Source: an uncultured bacterium (GTDB taxonomy: Bacteria; Bacillota_I; Bacilli_A; RFN20; CAG-826). From it: DNA of 58,758 nt. Positions 42,840-50,149 of the stretch are shown here, in pieces. Below the pieces are notes generated by a model. It was given only the letters and a program-made list of their open reading frames with translations. It was not told where the DNA came from and did not search any database. Each line of letters opens with the position of its first letter. Position 1 is the stretch's first letter. The position numbers and the translations under genes are program-made. The DNA lies in assembly GCA_949299395.1 (NCBI GenBank), contig CASGAB010000006.1:1-58758 (forward strand), given 5' to 3'.

Positions 42840-43145
42840 TTAACTATCTTTTAATTCTCTTTTATACTTTCTTGCTAAATCACAATATTTATCAAATTCA
42901 TTGTCAACTATTTTAATGCCATTACAATAAGCAGCGCGAAAAGGATTAGGAACATTATGTGGAGCGCATTTTTTCATCTCCATCATCCCACTAGCTACAT
43001 AAATATTTTTTAAAAACCAATCTAATAAGTTTAAACGATTAATTATATCTTTTACACGGACATCTAATTTAACATCATCAACGCCATCACTACTATCATC
43101 TAATATAATGTCTCTTAACTCATCAATTCTTTCTTCATTAGTCAT
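42840..43145 (-). CDS. Unknown helical protein (101 aa)
   Basis: The protein has a helical N-terminal part (ERIDELRDIILDDSSDGVDD) and a C-terminal part with Cys residues (MMEMKKCAPHNVPNPFRAAY). It overlaps the next upstream gene by eight bases in a chain of four very small, overlapping genes. Not recognised. Confidence 0.6.
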   Translation of the reverse strand: MTNEERIDELRDIILDDSSDGVDDVKLDVRVKDIINRLNLLDWFLKNIYVASGMMEMKKCAPHNVPNPFRAAYCNGIKIVDNEFDKYCDLARKYKRELKDS

Positions 43146-43287
43146 AAGTATACTCCCTTTTTTCTTTATATAATTTATTTAAATATTTTTTATAATCTTT
43201 TTTTAAATAAGGAGATGTAGTAGAATTTATTGCTCTTTTAACTCTACTTATCTCCTCATTTAATTCACTTAAATTACTTATTTTCAT
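43138..43287 (-). CDS. Very small basic protein (49 aa)
   Basis: The ATG at 43287 opens 49 codons ending TAA at 43138-43140, overlapping the next start. The product is a helical, Lys-rich peptide (LSELNEEISRVKRAINSTTS; YLKKDYKKYLNKLYKEKREY). It is supported by tight packing and overlaps at both ends. Function unknown. Confidence 0.5.
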   Translation of the reverse strand: MKISNLSELNEEISRVKRAINSTTSPYLKKDYKKYLNKLYKEKREYTYD

Positions 43288-43408
43288 AATAAGTTGTAAC
43301 TGTTATTAATCCTAATTTTTTTAATACTTCTAAATTTTCTAAAGTTTCATTTTGATATTCATTAGTAACATCTTTTCCATCTAAATTTTTAATTACAATT
43401 TTCATCAT
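43274..43408 (-). CDS. Very small protein (44 aa)
   Basis: The ATG at 43408 (or 43405) follows a GAGG site and runs 44 codons to TAA at 43274-43276. The product (VIKNLDGKDVTNEYQNETLE; LEVLKKLGLITVTTYYENK) overlaps both neighbours. Function unknown. Confidence 0.5.
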   Translation of the reverse strand: MMKIVIKNLDGKDVTNEYQNETLENLEVLKKLGLITVTTYYENK

Positions 43409-43563
43409 TATTTACCTCTTTTATTTATTTCGTTTAATCTTGCAGGGAGAACGTATTTGTAATTACATTCATCACAACATTCTCCTTCGTTTTTTACAGG
43501 ATATGGATCATTTCCCCAACCTTCAAATTCTTTACCGCAAATACAACATTTTTTCTTTTCCAT
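43408..43563 (-). CDS. Small zinc-ribbon protein (51 aa)
   Basis: The ATG at 43563 begins 51 codons. CCICGKEFEGWG and GECCDECNYKYVLPARL hold two C-x2-C pairs (CxxC at 7-10 and 30-33 region) that should bind one zinc. Small zinc-ribbon proteins of this pattern are common in phages of low-GC Gram-positive hosts. It is first behind promoter copy 9. Its role, perhaps in DNA or RNA binding, is unknown. Confidence 0.65.
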   Translation of the reverse strand: MEKKKCCICGKEFEGWGNDPYPVKNEGECCDECNYKYVLPARLNEINKRGK

Positions 43564-43593
43564 TTTTTAATCTCCTTTATTAATTATGTCTAT

Positions 43594-43622
43594 ATTATAA
43601 AGGAGGTTTATGTTAAAATCAA
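43594..43622 (-). promoter_or_regulatory. Repeated minus-strand promoter, copy 9
   Basis: TTGATT (43622-43617), 17-bp spacer, TATAAT (43599-43594) on the minus strand, heading the run of very small genes. Confidence 0.85.
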
Positions 43623-43631
43623 GTAATTGTT

Positions 43632-44372
43632 TTAAATATTTTTATAGAATTTTTCGTAATCTAATAATGCATTATAAACTTTTTCTGGATGATGAGCAGA
43701 AATACTATTCATAAATCTGTATTTATCTCTTCTACCAATTTTAACTAATGTTCCAACATGCGTGTAACCAAATAAAACAGGTGGAAGATGAGTTACGATG
43801 TCATTTGAATTTCTAAAGACATAACAATTATTCCATCTTTCTTTTAATTCTTTCTTAACTCTAAAATTAGCATAAACTCTAGGAGCTTCAAAAGCAAAAG
43901 TGTAAAGTTGATTATTATTAACAATATCTCTTCTATTAAACCAACAACATTCATGACATAATACCGCTAATGCGGCTCCATGACTATAACCACAAATAGT
44001 AATTCTTTTAACTAAAGGGTTTTTAATTCTTTCTTTTATTATATCTTCTACTTGTTTCCAGCATTCTAAAAAACCAGCATGAACTCTAAATTTAGTTTCC
44101 ATGTCCTTATAAGGTTTTCTACTATAAACTTTTTTATAGAATTTAAAGTTAGCTTTCCAGTCGCTTTCTCCTTCTGAACCTTGAAAATAAATTATTAAAT
44201 CAATAAATTCATTTTCTTCTCCTTCATTGTAAGTATATTCATTAATTTTATAACTAACAGAATCACCTATATTTTCATATGTATTTGAAAATGTTTCGTA
44301 AAATAGGTGACTTAAATGACGCTTACATAAGTCAAACCAATCATCATTTTTTACATATTCGTCTAAATCCAT
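43632..44372 (-). CDS. Class 3 lipase-like hydrolase
   Basis: The 246-aa protein shows the lipase_3 layout: DLIIYFQGSEGESDWKANFK (oxyanion-side strand), HAGFLECWKQV, the nucleophile elbow ICGYSHGAALAV (Ser130), then FAFEAPRVYANF, NSNDIVTHLPP (Asp191) and GYTHVG (His205). The full Ser-Asp-His triad is present. No signal peptide is visible, so it would act in the cytoplasm or be released at lysis. In a genome with a holin but no peptidoglycan hydrolase, an enzyme acting on membrane lipids is a tempting lysis candidate, but this is inference. Confidence 0.75.
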   Translation of the reverse strand: MDLDEYVKNDDWFDLCKRHLSHLFYETFSNTYENIGDSVSYKINEYTYNEGEENEFIDLIIYFQGSEGESDWKANFKFYKKVYSRKPYKDMETKFRVHAGFLECWKQVEDIIKERIKNPLVKRITICGYSHGAALAVLCHECCWFNRRDIVNNNQLYTFAFEAPRVYANFRVKKELKERWNNCYVFRNSNDIVTHLPPVLFGYTHVGTLVKIGRRDKYRFMNSISAHHPEKVYNALLDYEKFYKNI

Positions 44373-44391
44373 AATTATAACTCCTTTTTAA

Positions 44392-44589
44392 TTAATCTAT
44401 TACTATATAAGAAATATCATTTTTATCAATTATAACGTTTCCTAAAGATATAAAAGAAAACGAAACATCATTCAACTCACTTAATAATTTATCAATTATT
44501 TTATTATTACTATCTTCAACCACAAACTTCATAAAGCATCTTTTTTTATGTTTTTTATAAATTAAGATAGTTTTATTATTTATTTCCAT
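44392..44589 (-). CDS. Unknown small protein (65 aa)
   Basis: The ATG at 44589 overlaps the end of the upstream 55-aa gene. The product begins EINNKTILIYKKHKKRCFMK and then has a beta-alpha-beta pattern (FVVEDSNNKIIDKLLSELND; FISLGNVIIDKNDISYIVID). Not recognised. A shorter start at Met18 is possible. Confidence 0.55.
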   Translation of the reverse strand: MEINNKTILIYKKHKKRCFMKFVVEDSNNKIIDKLLSELNDVSFSFISLGNVIIDKNDISYIVID

Positions 44590-44743
44590 TTTTAATTATT
44601 TCCTTTATATATTTATTTCTATTAGTTTTATCAGTAATTTTTAATTTATTTTCTTTACACCATTTTTTATAAGTCTCATCATTAATACCATAAAGAGACC
44701 CTATTTTATTATTAATTATTTGATTTGGTTTTGATCTTTCCAT
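44576..44743 (-). CDS. Very small basic protein (55 aa)
   Basis: The ATG at 44743 gives 55 codons to TAA at 44576-44578. The product begins ERSKPNQIINNKIGSLYGIN and has a helix-turn-helix-like spacing (LYGINDETYKKWCKENKLKI), the look of a small HTH or HNH-recognition module. It starts two bases after the stop of the capsid-fragment gene. Function unknown. Confidence 0.5.
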   Translation of the reverse strand: MERSKPNQIINNKIGSLYGINDETYKKWCKENKLKITDKTNRNKYIKEIIKNGNK

Positions 44744-44745
44744 TT

Positions 44746-45090
44746 TTAATTCTCCTCATAAGTTATGCAATATTTTGCTTTCTTTTTATCTTTTTTATAT
44801 AAGAAATTACATAATATACGTTCTTCTTTACTATTTAGAAAATTATCTATTATACCTAAATTCCCTTTACTATTAATATAAATTTTACTAGCTAATATTT
44901 CTAAAGCTTGAAGTTTTAAATCATCTTGTTCAATTTTAATTGCGTTTTGATAGATTTCTTGAATTGATTTTTGTAAGACTGAGTTTTTCATCTTTTCTAA
45001 TTCAACAAATTTTGAATCATAAGCAACTTCCCATGCTATTTTATTTTCTTTTTCTTTACAACCGAATAACTTTCTTTCTATTTCATCCAC
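44746..45090 (-). CDS. Capsid-fragment protein (diverged copy of part of the major capsid protein)
   Basis: The 114-aa protein has its own start and AAGGAG site. Residues 20-51 (WEVAYDSKFVELEKMKNSVL and on to QNAI) match major capsid residues 134-165 with 25 of 32 identical. The 96 bases (45033 to 44938 against 19287-19382) match at 79 positions (82%), and 8 of 15 changed codons are silent. After that, GNLGIIDNFLN may align with GHGLFNNDD of the capsid protein. The flanks (1-19 and about 80-114) have no capsid match. The copied piece is the start of the capsid spine helix. The role is unknown: a decoy for capsid-sensing defences, an assembly regulator or an interference factor are all possible. 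Confidence 0.75.
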   Translation of the reverse strand: MDEIERKLFGCKEKENKIAWEVAYDSKFVELEKMKNSVLQKSIQEIYQNAIKIEQDDLKLQALEILASKIYINSKGNLGIIDNFLNSKEERILCNFLYKKDKKKAKYCITYEEN

Positions 45091-45108
45091 ATCCTCACTC
45101 CTTTATTT

Positions 45109-45597
45109 TTAATTTTCCAAAAACAACTCATCTCCGATATCAGTAGCAGAACCTTCAAACCAAATACTATCATAAGGTTTAACATATTCCCCTTTCTTCT
45201 TTTTGTGATTATAAATATGCCATCTAATAGCTGAAGGAATAGCAACTATAAATGGGAATAAAGGACCTAAAATACAGTTTTGATAGGTATGACCAACTTC
45301 GTGTCTATCAACTGAATCTGCTGAAGTAGTATCACGAATAAACATACATCCTAAACTAGCTCCACCCCAACTTTCAACTACTTCAAATTTCCATATTCCA
45401 TGCATAGCATAAGGCTTTTGTCCACTAATTAATAAACAAAGTGTTGTAAGTAGTCCAATAAATGACGTAGTAAAACCCCAAGTAAACATCAAGATGTAAT
45501 ATAACCATTTTTGTTTATGTAAGAATTTAGCACCATTCATACATAAGTCATACATCCATTTACCAGCTTTTGAATAACCATCATAATACTCTTTCAT
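45109..45597 (-). CDS. Membrane protein with HEVGH metalloprotease-like motif
   Basis: The 162-aa protein has two or three hydrophobic segments (WLYYILMFTWGFTTSFIGLL and on, about 32-58; ILGPLFPFIVAIPSAI, about 108-123) and HEVGH (about 98-102) followed by TYQNCILGP. HExxH is the zinc-metallopeptidase core, and a wider HE-x-GH-x-x-Q-x-x-x-LGP pattern occurs in a family of small membrane proteins in Bacillota. A third ligand (Glu in FEGSATDIGDE, about 148-158) is possible. It may process a membrane protein or act in exclusion; activity is unproven. Confidence 0.6.
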   Translation of the reverse strand: MKEYYDGYSKAGKWMYDLCMNGAKFLHKQKWLYYILMFTWGFTTSFIGLLTTLCLLISGQKPYAMHGIWKFEVVESWGGASLGCMFIRDTTSADSVDRHEVGHTYQNCILGPLFPFIVAIPSAIRWHIYNHKKKKGEYVKPYDSIWFEGSATDIGDELFLEN

Positions 45598-45599
45598 AT

Positions 45600-45848
45600 T
45601 TAAACCTCCTCATCTTTACATACCCATGATATTTTTTTAGGCCATAAAATAGTATATTGATCAAACATATTTATTTTGTAAGTATTTTTAAAATACCTTT
45701 CAGCTGCTTTTTTAATATAACTTACGTAAGGGTAGTAACCTAACGTTTGTTCTTTTAATGGATTAAGAGATGTTACGTAGGTTAATTCTAGATAAGCAGA
45801 ATTACCAGCATTATTAACTTTAAAACGATGCATTCTATTTCTTATCAT
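45600..45848 (-). CDS. Unknown protein (82 aa)
   Basis: The frame is open further upstream to 45935, but the ATG at 45848 has a perfect GGAGGAG site eight bases before it and avoids a 100-base overlap with the neighbour, so it is chosen. The protein is basic and aromatic (IRNRMHRFKVNNAGNSAYLE; LGYYPYVSYIKKAAERYFKN; YTILWPKKISWVC). Not recognised. It may be a nucleic-acid-binding or membrane-edge protein. Confidence 0.55.
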   Translation of the reverse strand: MIRNRMHRFKVNNAGNSAYLELTYVTSLNPLKEQTLGYYPYVSYIKKAAERYFKNTYKINMFDQYTILWPKKISWVCKDEEV

Positions 45849-46170
45849 ATTTAAACTCCTCCAAGTTATATCTATTATTACTAAACCGTTTTTTAATAGC
45901 TGTTCTTTCTGAACATTTATTAGATTCTTTTTCATAAACTATTATCACAATCTCTTTAATTTCATATCCTAACCCTCTTGATAACCTACTACTCAACTCC
46001 TCATACTTTTTAATAAACTTTTTAAAATCAATTGTTTGGAGGTAGTTGTAATAGAGATTGAGAAACTCACAATGTTCATAATCTTTCTCCTTGCAAGGAC
46101 AAGAATAATCATTTAAGCAAGAGTGAATCCTAGTTGAACTTAATTCATAACATATTATCCCTAACAACAC
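45835..46170 (-). CDS. Cys-containing unknown protein (about 111 aa)
   Basis: The frame starts at a GTG (46170); no ATG is in frame near the beginning, and no good ribosome binding site is visible, so the start is uncertain. The product has a Cys/His group (SCLNDYSCPCKEKDYEHCEF, about 17-36), which could bind zinc, then helices and IVIIVYEKE. It overlaps the start of the gene at 45848 by 14 bases. Not recognised. Confidence 0.45.
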   Translation of the reverse strand: MLLGIICYELSSTRIHSCLNDYSCPCKEKDYEHCEFLNLYYNYLQTIDFKKFIKKYEELSSRLSRGLGYEIKEIVIIVYEKESNKCSERTAIKKRFSNNRYNLEEFKYDKK

Positions 46171-46222
46171 TTCATTTTTATCAAAATGAAATAGAGCGTT
46201 GTTTGGATGGTTTTTAAAAAAG

Positions 46223-46309
46223 CTAGGGAGGAGATAAGATTGTAGATATAGGAAGAATGTGTTTATTCATATATCTAATATTACTAAAACAAGTTATCGA
46301 CCACTTCAT
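46223..46309 (-). CDS. Possible 28-aa peptide
   Basis: The ATG at 46309 lies nine bases from a GGAGG site just after the small-terminase stop and gives KWSITCFSNIRYMNKHILPI plus eight residues. The gap 46171-46312 holds nothing else. It is too short to be sure. Confidence 0.25.
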   Translation of the reverse strand: MKWSITCFSNIRYMNKHILPISTILSPP

Positions 46310-46312
46310 CCT

Positions 46313-46918
46313 TTACTCACCTCCATTTACTTCGTTTAAAAGAGTTACTAATTCATCAATTGAAAGAGATTGCATTAGAGCCTTATCTTCGATTGTTAAC
46401 AAACCTGCTCTATCAATTGTTTTAATTAACTCATTTTTCTTCTCCTCTTTCCCCTTTTCATTTAAGAGAGATTTGATTGAAGATAGTGATAATTTTTTTA
46501 TTTCTTCTTCTGTCGTATAATCATAAACGTTTAATTCAGCTGGATTATCAATTGCTTTATTTTTTAAATCGTATATATTAATCAACAATCTAACAGCATC
46601 TAATTTTTCTTTCTTATTAAGTTGTTCGTTTATTGGAACATCTTCGTTAGTTATAAGGGAGCTTATGTAAGAACCAAGTTCAGAAAGTGATAACATTTTA
46701 TTATTAAACTTTTTTCGATATAGTTCAGTGTTAATTCTCTTTATCTCCTCTTGTACTCCATACCCCTTAAATATATCAACAGCAAGTGCTTCATCGATCC
46801 CAATAAACTGTGCAGCGAGTGGGATATTTTTAAATTCAATATAATACTTCACAAACTCTTTTTGCACATCACTTAACTCGTATTTACCATCTTTATCAAC
46901 ATCATTTATATTAATCAT
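46313..46918 (-). CDS. terS: Terminase small subunit (probable)
   Basis: The 201-aa protein has the pattern of small terminases: LSDVQKEFVKYYIEFKNIPL then AAQFIGIDEALAVDIFKGYG (about 16-55; N-terminal HTH DNA-binding domain), then helices for oligomerisation and EKLDAVRLLINIYDLKN. The C-terminal 70 residues (EEIKKLSLSSIKSLLNEKGK; KNELIKTIDRAGLL) resemble a SAP-like helix pair and are extra. It overlaps the SF3 helicase stop by four bases, so packaging and replication genes are coupled. The large subunit is 17 kb away. Confidence 0.7.
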   Translation of the reverse strand: MININDVDKDGKYELSDVQKEFVKYYIEFKNIPLAAQFIGIDEALAVDIFKGYGVQEEIKRINTELYRKKFNNKMLSLSELGSYISSLITNEDVPINEQLNKKEKLDAVRLLINIYDLKNKAIDNPAELNVYDYTTEEEIKKLSLSSIKSLLNEKGKEEKKNELIKTIDRAGLLTIEDKALMQSLSIDELVTLLNEVNGGE

Positions 46919-48615
46919 TTAATAATCCTCAACCTATTATTACTAAACCTTACTTTAACATAAGGTAAGTTATTGTAAAGATATTTAAAGTCTACTAACG
47001 AATATATTTTTTTAAGAGACGAAGAAAATGAAATAGCAGTTCGATCATCACCTAATATCTTTTGTAAGGTTCTCACATTCATATATAAATCATACTCACT
47101 AAAATAAGCATTAATTAACTCTTCATCTTTAAAAAACTCTTTCACATCTTCAAACCCCTTCTTAAATCCCATTTCTTTAAACGAAGGTGAATTATATAAT
47201 CTATTTTTATTTTCATCAAAGAATAACGATTTAGATTCTTCTAAATGATTCTTCGAACTTAAATAACCACAAATATTCAAATTTGTTACATGTTCGATCT
47301 TATCTTTTAAATCAACATCAATATCAGAATACTTCTCTCTATAATCATTATATTTAAATTTAAAGGAATGAGTGAAAGAATCAGTTGCTTCTTTTATACC
47401 TAAAAAAGCAAAGTAAATAAAAGTAATCGTATTAATTAAATCATTTTTAATTTCTTTTAAATCATCACTAAATCTCACGTCATAATAACTACCTTTTTTA
47501 AGATATCTATTATCAGCATCCCACTTATAATAAACCTCAAACATATTAATTCTTCTCTTAAATCCTTCAGTCGTGTCTGAAAACTTAATTTTATCTTGAT
47601 CGTTAGCTGCAAATATAAATTTACAATTTATATACCCACTATACTTATTAATACCTTTTTGTTCGATAGTTTGGTAGGTTGAACCAGTTATTGCTTTAAT
47701 CATTTTAGATTCAGTATATGTTTTAGCGGAACTTTCTAAAAAGATATTTTGATATCTATTTTCTAATGAACCTGTTATGAAACGATCATTTTCAATACTA
47801 TCTAAATCGTTAGCAGATGGACGAGGGAAAAGAGTATGACTAATGCATCCATCAAAAAGAGAATTCTTACCGTTCTGCCCACTACCAATCAACATAACAA
47901 AGTTTTGTGAAAAATCTCTTAATAATGTATACCCTAATATCTCACACAAATGCTTAAACTTATTTAAATTAAACTTATTATTTAAATCAAAACTCATATT
48001 ATACATTAATCTAAAACAATAGTTTTTTGAATCTTTATCGAGTTCTTTAAAAAGAGATATGAGATATTCTATATCAATATTCATTATGTCAATGTCGAGA
48101 GGATCAAAATCAATATCGATATACCATAAAATACAATAACTATAATCATAATAATAAATTCGATTCTCTAAATTCTCTATTTCATATATATCATATTTAA
48201 GTGTCCAACAATTATTCTTAAAATCGTATATACCATTTCTAAAAGCACATTCGTAAGGAGCGAGCGTATTAAGATGTTTACAATCACAATTATTATCAAA
48301 TGATACTTTTATTAAAGAGGTTTTTAAGTTTGAACAAAAGTTACTAACAATTTGATCAACTTTTTTATCCAAATCATCATTTAAATTTTTAAAATATTTA
48401 TATCTTAAGAGGGCGTATAAGTTATCTTGAACAACTTCTTTAGCTTCACTTCTATCACAAAACTTATAATTGATTTGGTCGAATCTTTTAGCAAGATAGC
48501 TTTCTCCACAAACATATACTTGACACTCTTTTGCTAACGCTTTTCTCCATTCAACTAACGACATCTTTGATAACATCGCAGTATCTATTTTATTATTTAA
48601 TTCCATCATATTCAT
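46915..48615 (-). CDS. SF3 helicase (D5-like), leaderless
   Basis: The 566-aa protein has an N-terminal D5-type region and an SF3 ATPase core: LIGSGQNGKNSLFDGC (Walker A, about 241-256), NIFLESSAKTYTES (Walker B, about 285-298), KFIFAANDQDKIKFSDTTEG then FKRRINMFEVYY (sensor/arginine finger, about 330-360). It should unwind the origin with the separate primase-like protein. The start has no ribosome binding site. TATAAT of promoter copy 10 ends eight bases before the ATG, so the transcript should begin at or within a base or two of the start codon (leaderless mRNA). Confidence 0.85.
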   Translation of the reverse strand: MNMMELNNKIDTAMLSKMSLVEWRKALAKECQVYVCGESYLAKRFDQINYKFCDRSEAKEVVQDNLYALLRYKYFKNLNDDLDKKVDQIVSNFCSNLKTSLIKVSFDNNCDCKHLNTLAPYECAFRNGIYDFKNNCWTLKYDIYEIENLENRIYYYDYSYCILWYIDIDFDPLDIDIMNIDIEYLISLFKELDKDSKNYCFRLMYNMSFDLNNKFNLNKFKHLCEILGYTLLRDFSQNFVMLIGSGQNGKNSLFDGCISHTLFPRPSANDLDSIENDRFITGSLENRYQNIFLESSAKTYTESKMIKAITGSTYQTIEQKGINKYSGYINCKFIFAANDQDKIKFSDTTEGFKRRINMFEVYYKWDADNRYLKKGSYYDVRFSDDLKEIKNDLINTITFIYFAFLGIKEATDSFTHSFKFKYNDYREKYSDIDVDLKDKIEHVTNLNICGYLSSKNHLEESKSLFFDENKNRLYNSPSFKEMGFKKGFEDVKEFFKDEELINAYFSEYDLYMNVRTLQKILGDDRTAISFSSSLKKIYSLVDFKYLYNNLPYVKVRFSNNRLRIIK

Positions 48616-48623
48616 ATATTAAT

Positions 48624-48652
48624 ATTATATAATAAATATATTTTAAAATCAA
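48624..48652 (-). promoter_or_regulatory. Repeated minus-strand promoter, copy 10 (leaderless start)
   Basis: TTGATT (48652-48647), 17-bp spacer, TATAAT (48629-48624) on the minus strand. The block TATAATATTAATATATG runs straight into the start codon of the SF3 helicase at 48615. Confidence 0.85.
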
Positions 48653-48937
48653 TTATAGTTTTTTCAAATAATACTTATAACGATAAGTACGATTGTAGTA
48701 TTTAGGTGTTTTACGGAGAGATGTTAGTTTTTGAGTAAGGTGATAGAAGAGGGAGAGAAGAGATTCTTCATTATTTTTATCACTCTTACAAACTAACATC
48801 CCAGTTAATCCGTCATTAATACATATCTCATCATCTAATATATAAATAAAACAATTATTATCTATTTCTTCAGCATCTACTTTTTCTAATTTATAACGAT
48901 TAGTAGATTTATTTTTTAATAAAATATACTTCTCCAT
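48653..48937 (-). CDS. Unknown small protein (94 aa)
   Basis: The product begins EKYILLKNKSTNRYKLEKVD, has a beta-rich middle (CFIYILDDEICINDGLTGML) and a strongly basic C-terminus (TPKYYNRTYRYKYYLKKL). It may bind nucleic acid; not recognised. Confidence 0.6.
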   Translation of the reverse strand: MEKYILLKNKSTNRYKLEKVDAEEIDNNCFIYILDDEICINDGLTGMLVCKSDKNNEESLLSLFYHLTQKLTSLRKTPKYYNRTYRYKYYLKKL

Positions 48938-48967
48938 TTTTTTATATACCTCTTTTACTTATTATTT

Positions 48968-49114
48968 TTATTTATTTAAAAATTCAATTAATTTTTTAGT
49001 AATCTCATCTTCTATATTAATAGCAATATTTAAATTAAAATGTATTAAATCACGATTACTATATTCTGTTATATAAATATGTTCTTTTAAAAATCTTTCA
49101 AGTTCTTTATCCAT
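48968..49114 (-). CDS. Very small protein (48 aa)
   Basis: The ATG at 49114 gives 48 codons to TAA at 48968-48970 and overlaps the end of the VRR-NUC gene. The product is DKELERFLKEHIYITEYSNR then LIHFNLNIAINIEDEITKKL. Function unknown. Its overlap suggests translation coupled to the nuclease. Confidence 0.5.
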   Translation of the reverse strand: MDKELERFLKEHIYITEYSNRDLIHFNLNIAINIEDEITKKLIEFLNK

Positions 49115-49389
49115 TTTTCAACATCCTCCTTCGAACGAGCTTCAATGTAAGGGATTAAAAGTAAGTTACATCTTTCTTTCCATTTATCTTGCATTGGAGA
49201 CGTTATACCATCTTTCTTTTTAACTTCTACCTCAACATGTACTCCTTTATACACAAAAAACAAATCAGCAATACCTTTTTTATAGGAGAATCCAAGAGGT
49301 GATCTTCGTTCAACGTAACAATAAGGGAGTGATTTTAGGTAGTTAATGATCTCATTTTGTACTTTCTTTTCTTCAGTTATCTTACTCAT
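49087..49389 (-). CDS. VRR-NUC Holliday-junction-resolvase-like nuclease
   Basis: The 100-aa protein is a stand-alone VRR-NUC domain of the PD-(D/E)XK superfamily: VQNEIINYLKSLPYCYVERR (active-site Glu near 12), GFSYKKGIADLFFVY (Gly-x-x-Asp, about 33-47), HVEVEVKKKDG (Glu-x-Lys, about 51-61) and SPMQDKW. Such small nucleases resolve branched DNA before packaging. Length is normal. Confidence 0.85.
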   Translation of the reverse strand: MSKITEEKKVQNEIINYLKSLPYCYVERRSPLGFSYKKGIADLFFVYKGVHVEVEVKKKDGITSPMQDKWKERCNLLLIPYIEARSKEDVEKWIKNLKDF

Positions 49390-49485
49390 ATATTTATATT
49401 TAAATTATAAAATAACGAGAGGATTTTATAAATAGATATAAATATATAGAGTAAGATAAATCGTTAAAATTTGATATGTTTACGT

Positions 49486-49866
49486 TTAATTTAAACCTTC
49501 TATTTCATTCTCTCCTATTTCAATTTCAATTTCTTGGTCTAAAAACTCATCGCTGTAGAAACTTTTGTGATAAAACCAACAAATAGCATATAAACACTTA
49601 TTACAATCGGTACTAGAACATTCTTTTAATTTCCATTTTTTAATTTGAGCAGGTGTTAAATCTCTTAATTTAACTTTCTTTATTTCTTTTACTACTTCCC
49701 AATCATCGGCAACAATATCACAATATCTAAAAGCAAATGAAAAACTATCGCTCCCACAAATATACCCGTCATCATCTAAAAAGAGATAATAACTTTTATC
49801 ACCCCAGTCATTTCTTCTAATCTTTACTCCATTCTTTAATACTAACAATGCTTCTTCAAATTTCAT
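49486..49866 (-). CDS. Tad2/DUF2829-like protein with Cys-rich tail, paralogue 1
   Basis: The start is the ATG at 49866 with AAGGA nine bases before it; an upstream in-frame ATG (49896) would run into the neighbour. The first 60 of 126 residues are DUF2829-like (MKFEEALLVLKNGVKIRRND, then DDWEVVKE). Thoeris anti-defence protein Tad2, which sequesters the cyclic ADP-ribose signal of Thoeris, belongs to this family. A second domain follows (KVKLRDLTPAQIKKWKLKEC, then CSSTDCNKCLYAIC), a likely zinc site, and YSDEFLDQEIEIE. A paralogue of the whole protein lies at 50520-50930. Anti-defence activity is inferred from the family. Confidence 0.7.
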   Translation of the reverse strand: MKFEEALLVLKNGVKIRRNDWGDKSYYLFLDDDGYICGSDSFSFAFRYCDIVADDWEVVKEIKKVKLRDLTPAQIKKWKLKECSSTDCNKCLYAICWFYHKSFYSDEFLDQEIEIEIGENEIEGLN

Positions 49867-49867
49867 A

Positions 49868-50149
49868 TTAATTATCCTTCTCTTCCATAATATCAAAATA
49901 ATCGATTCTTAATTTATCAAGATATTTTTTAATTAAATATATATCCTCGTTAGAGTTAATATAACCATCAATTTTTAAATTATAAAATGAATCTAAATGA
50001 TTTCGATAACCGATATAGATTTGCTCAGTAATTATAATAGGAGTTTTTTTCTCCCCATCACAATTAATTAATTCATGAATCTTTTGATACATATTAGTAT
50101 CAGGCACTCTTTTAAATCCATAATAATGTAATAATTCGCTTCTAGTCAT
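49868..50149 (-). CDS. Unknown protein, related to 27104-27496
   Basis: The 93-aa protein begins TRSELLHYYGFKRVPDTNMY and goes on with beta segments (IIITEQIYIGYRNHL), GYINSNEDIYLIKKYLDKLR. Order and spacing resemble the first part of the 130-aa protein near the SNF2 helicase. Function unknown; a small phage-encoded regulator or inhibitor is possible. Confidence 0.6.
   Translation of the reverse strand: MTRSELLHYYGFKRVPDTNMYQKIHELINCDGEKKTPIIITEQIYIGYRNHLDSFYNLKIDGYINSNEDIYLIKKYLDKLRIDYFDIMEEKDN

Noticed and set aside
45849-45935. Longer N-terminus for the gene at 45600
   Set aside because: The upstream start would overlap the neighbouring gene by 100 bases, whereas the ATG at 45848 has a perfect GGAGGAG site.
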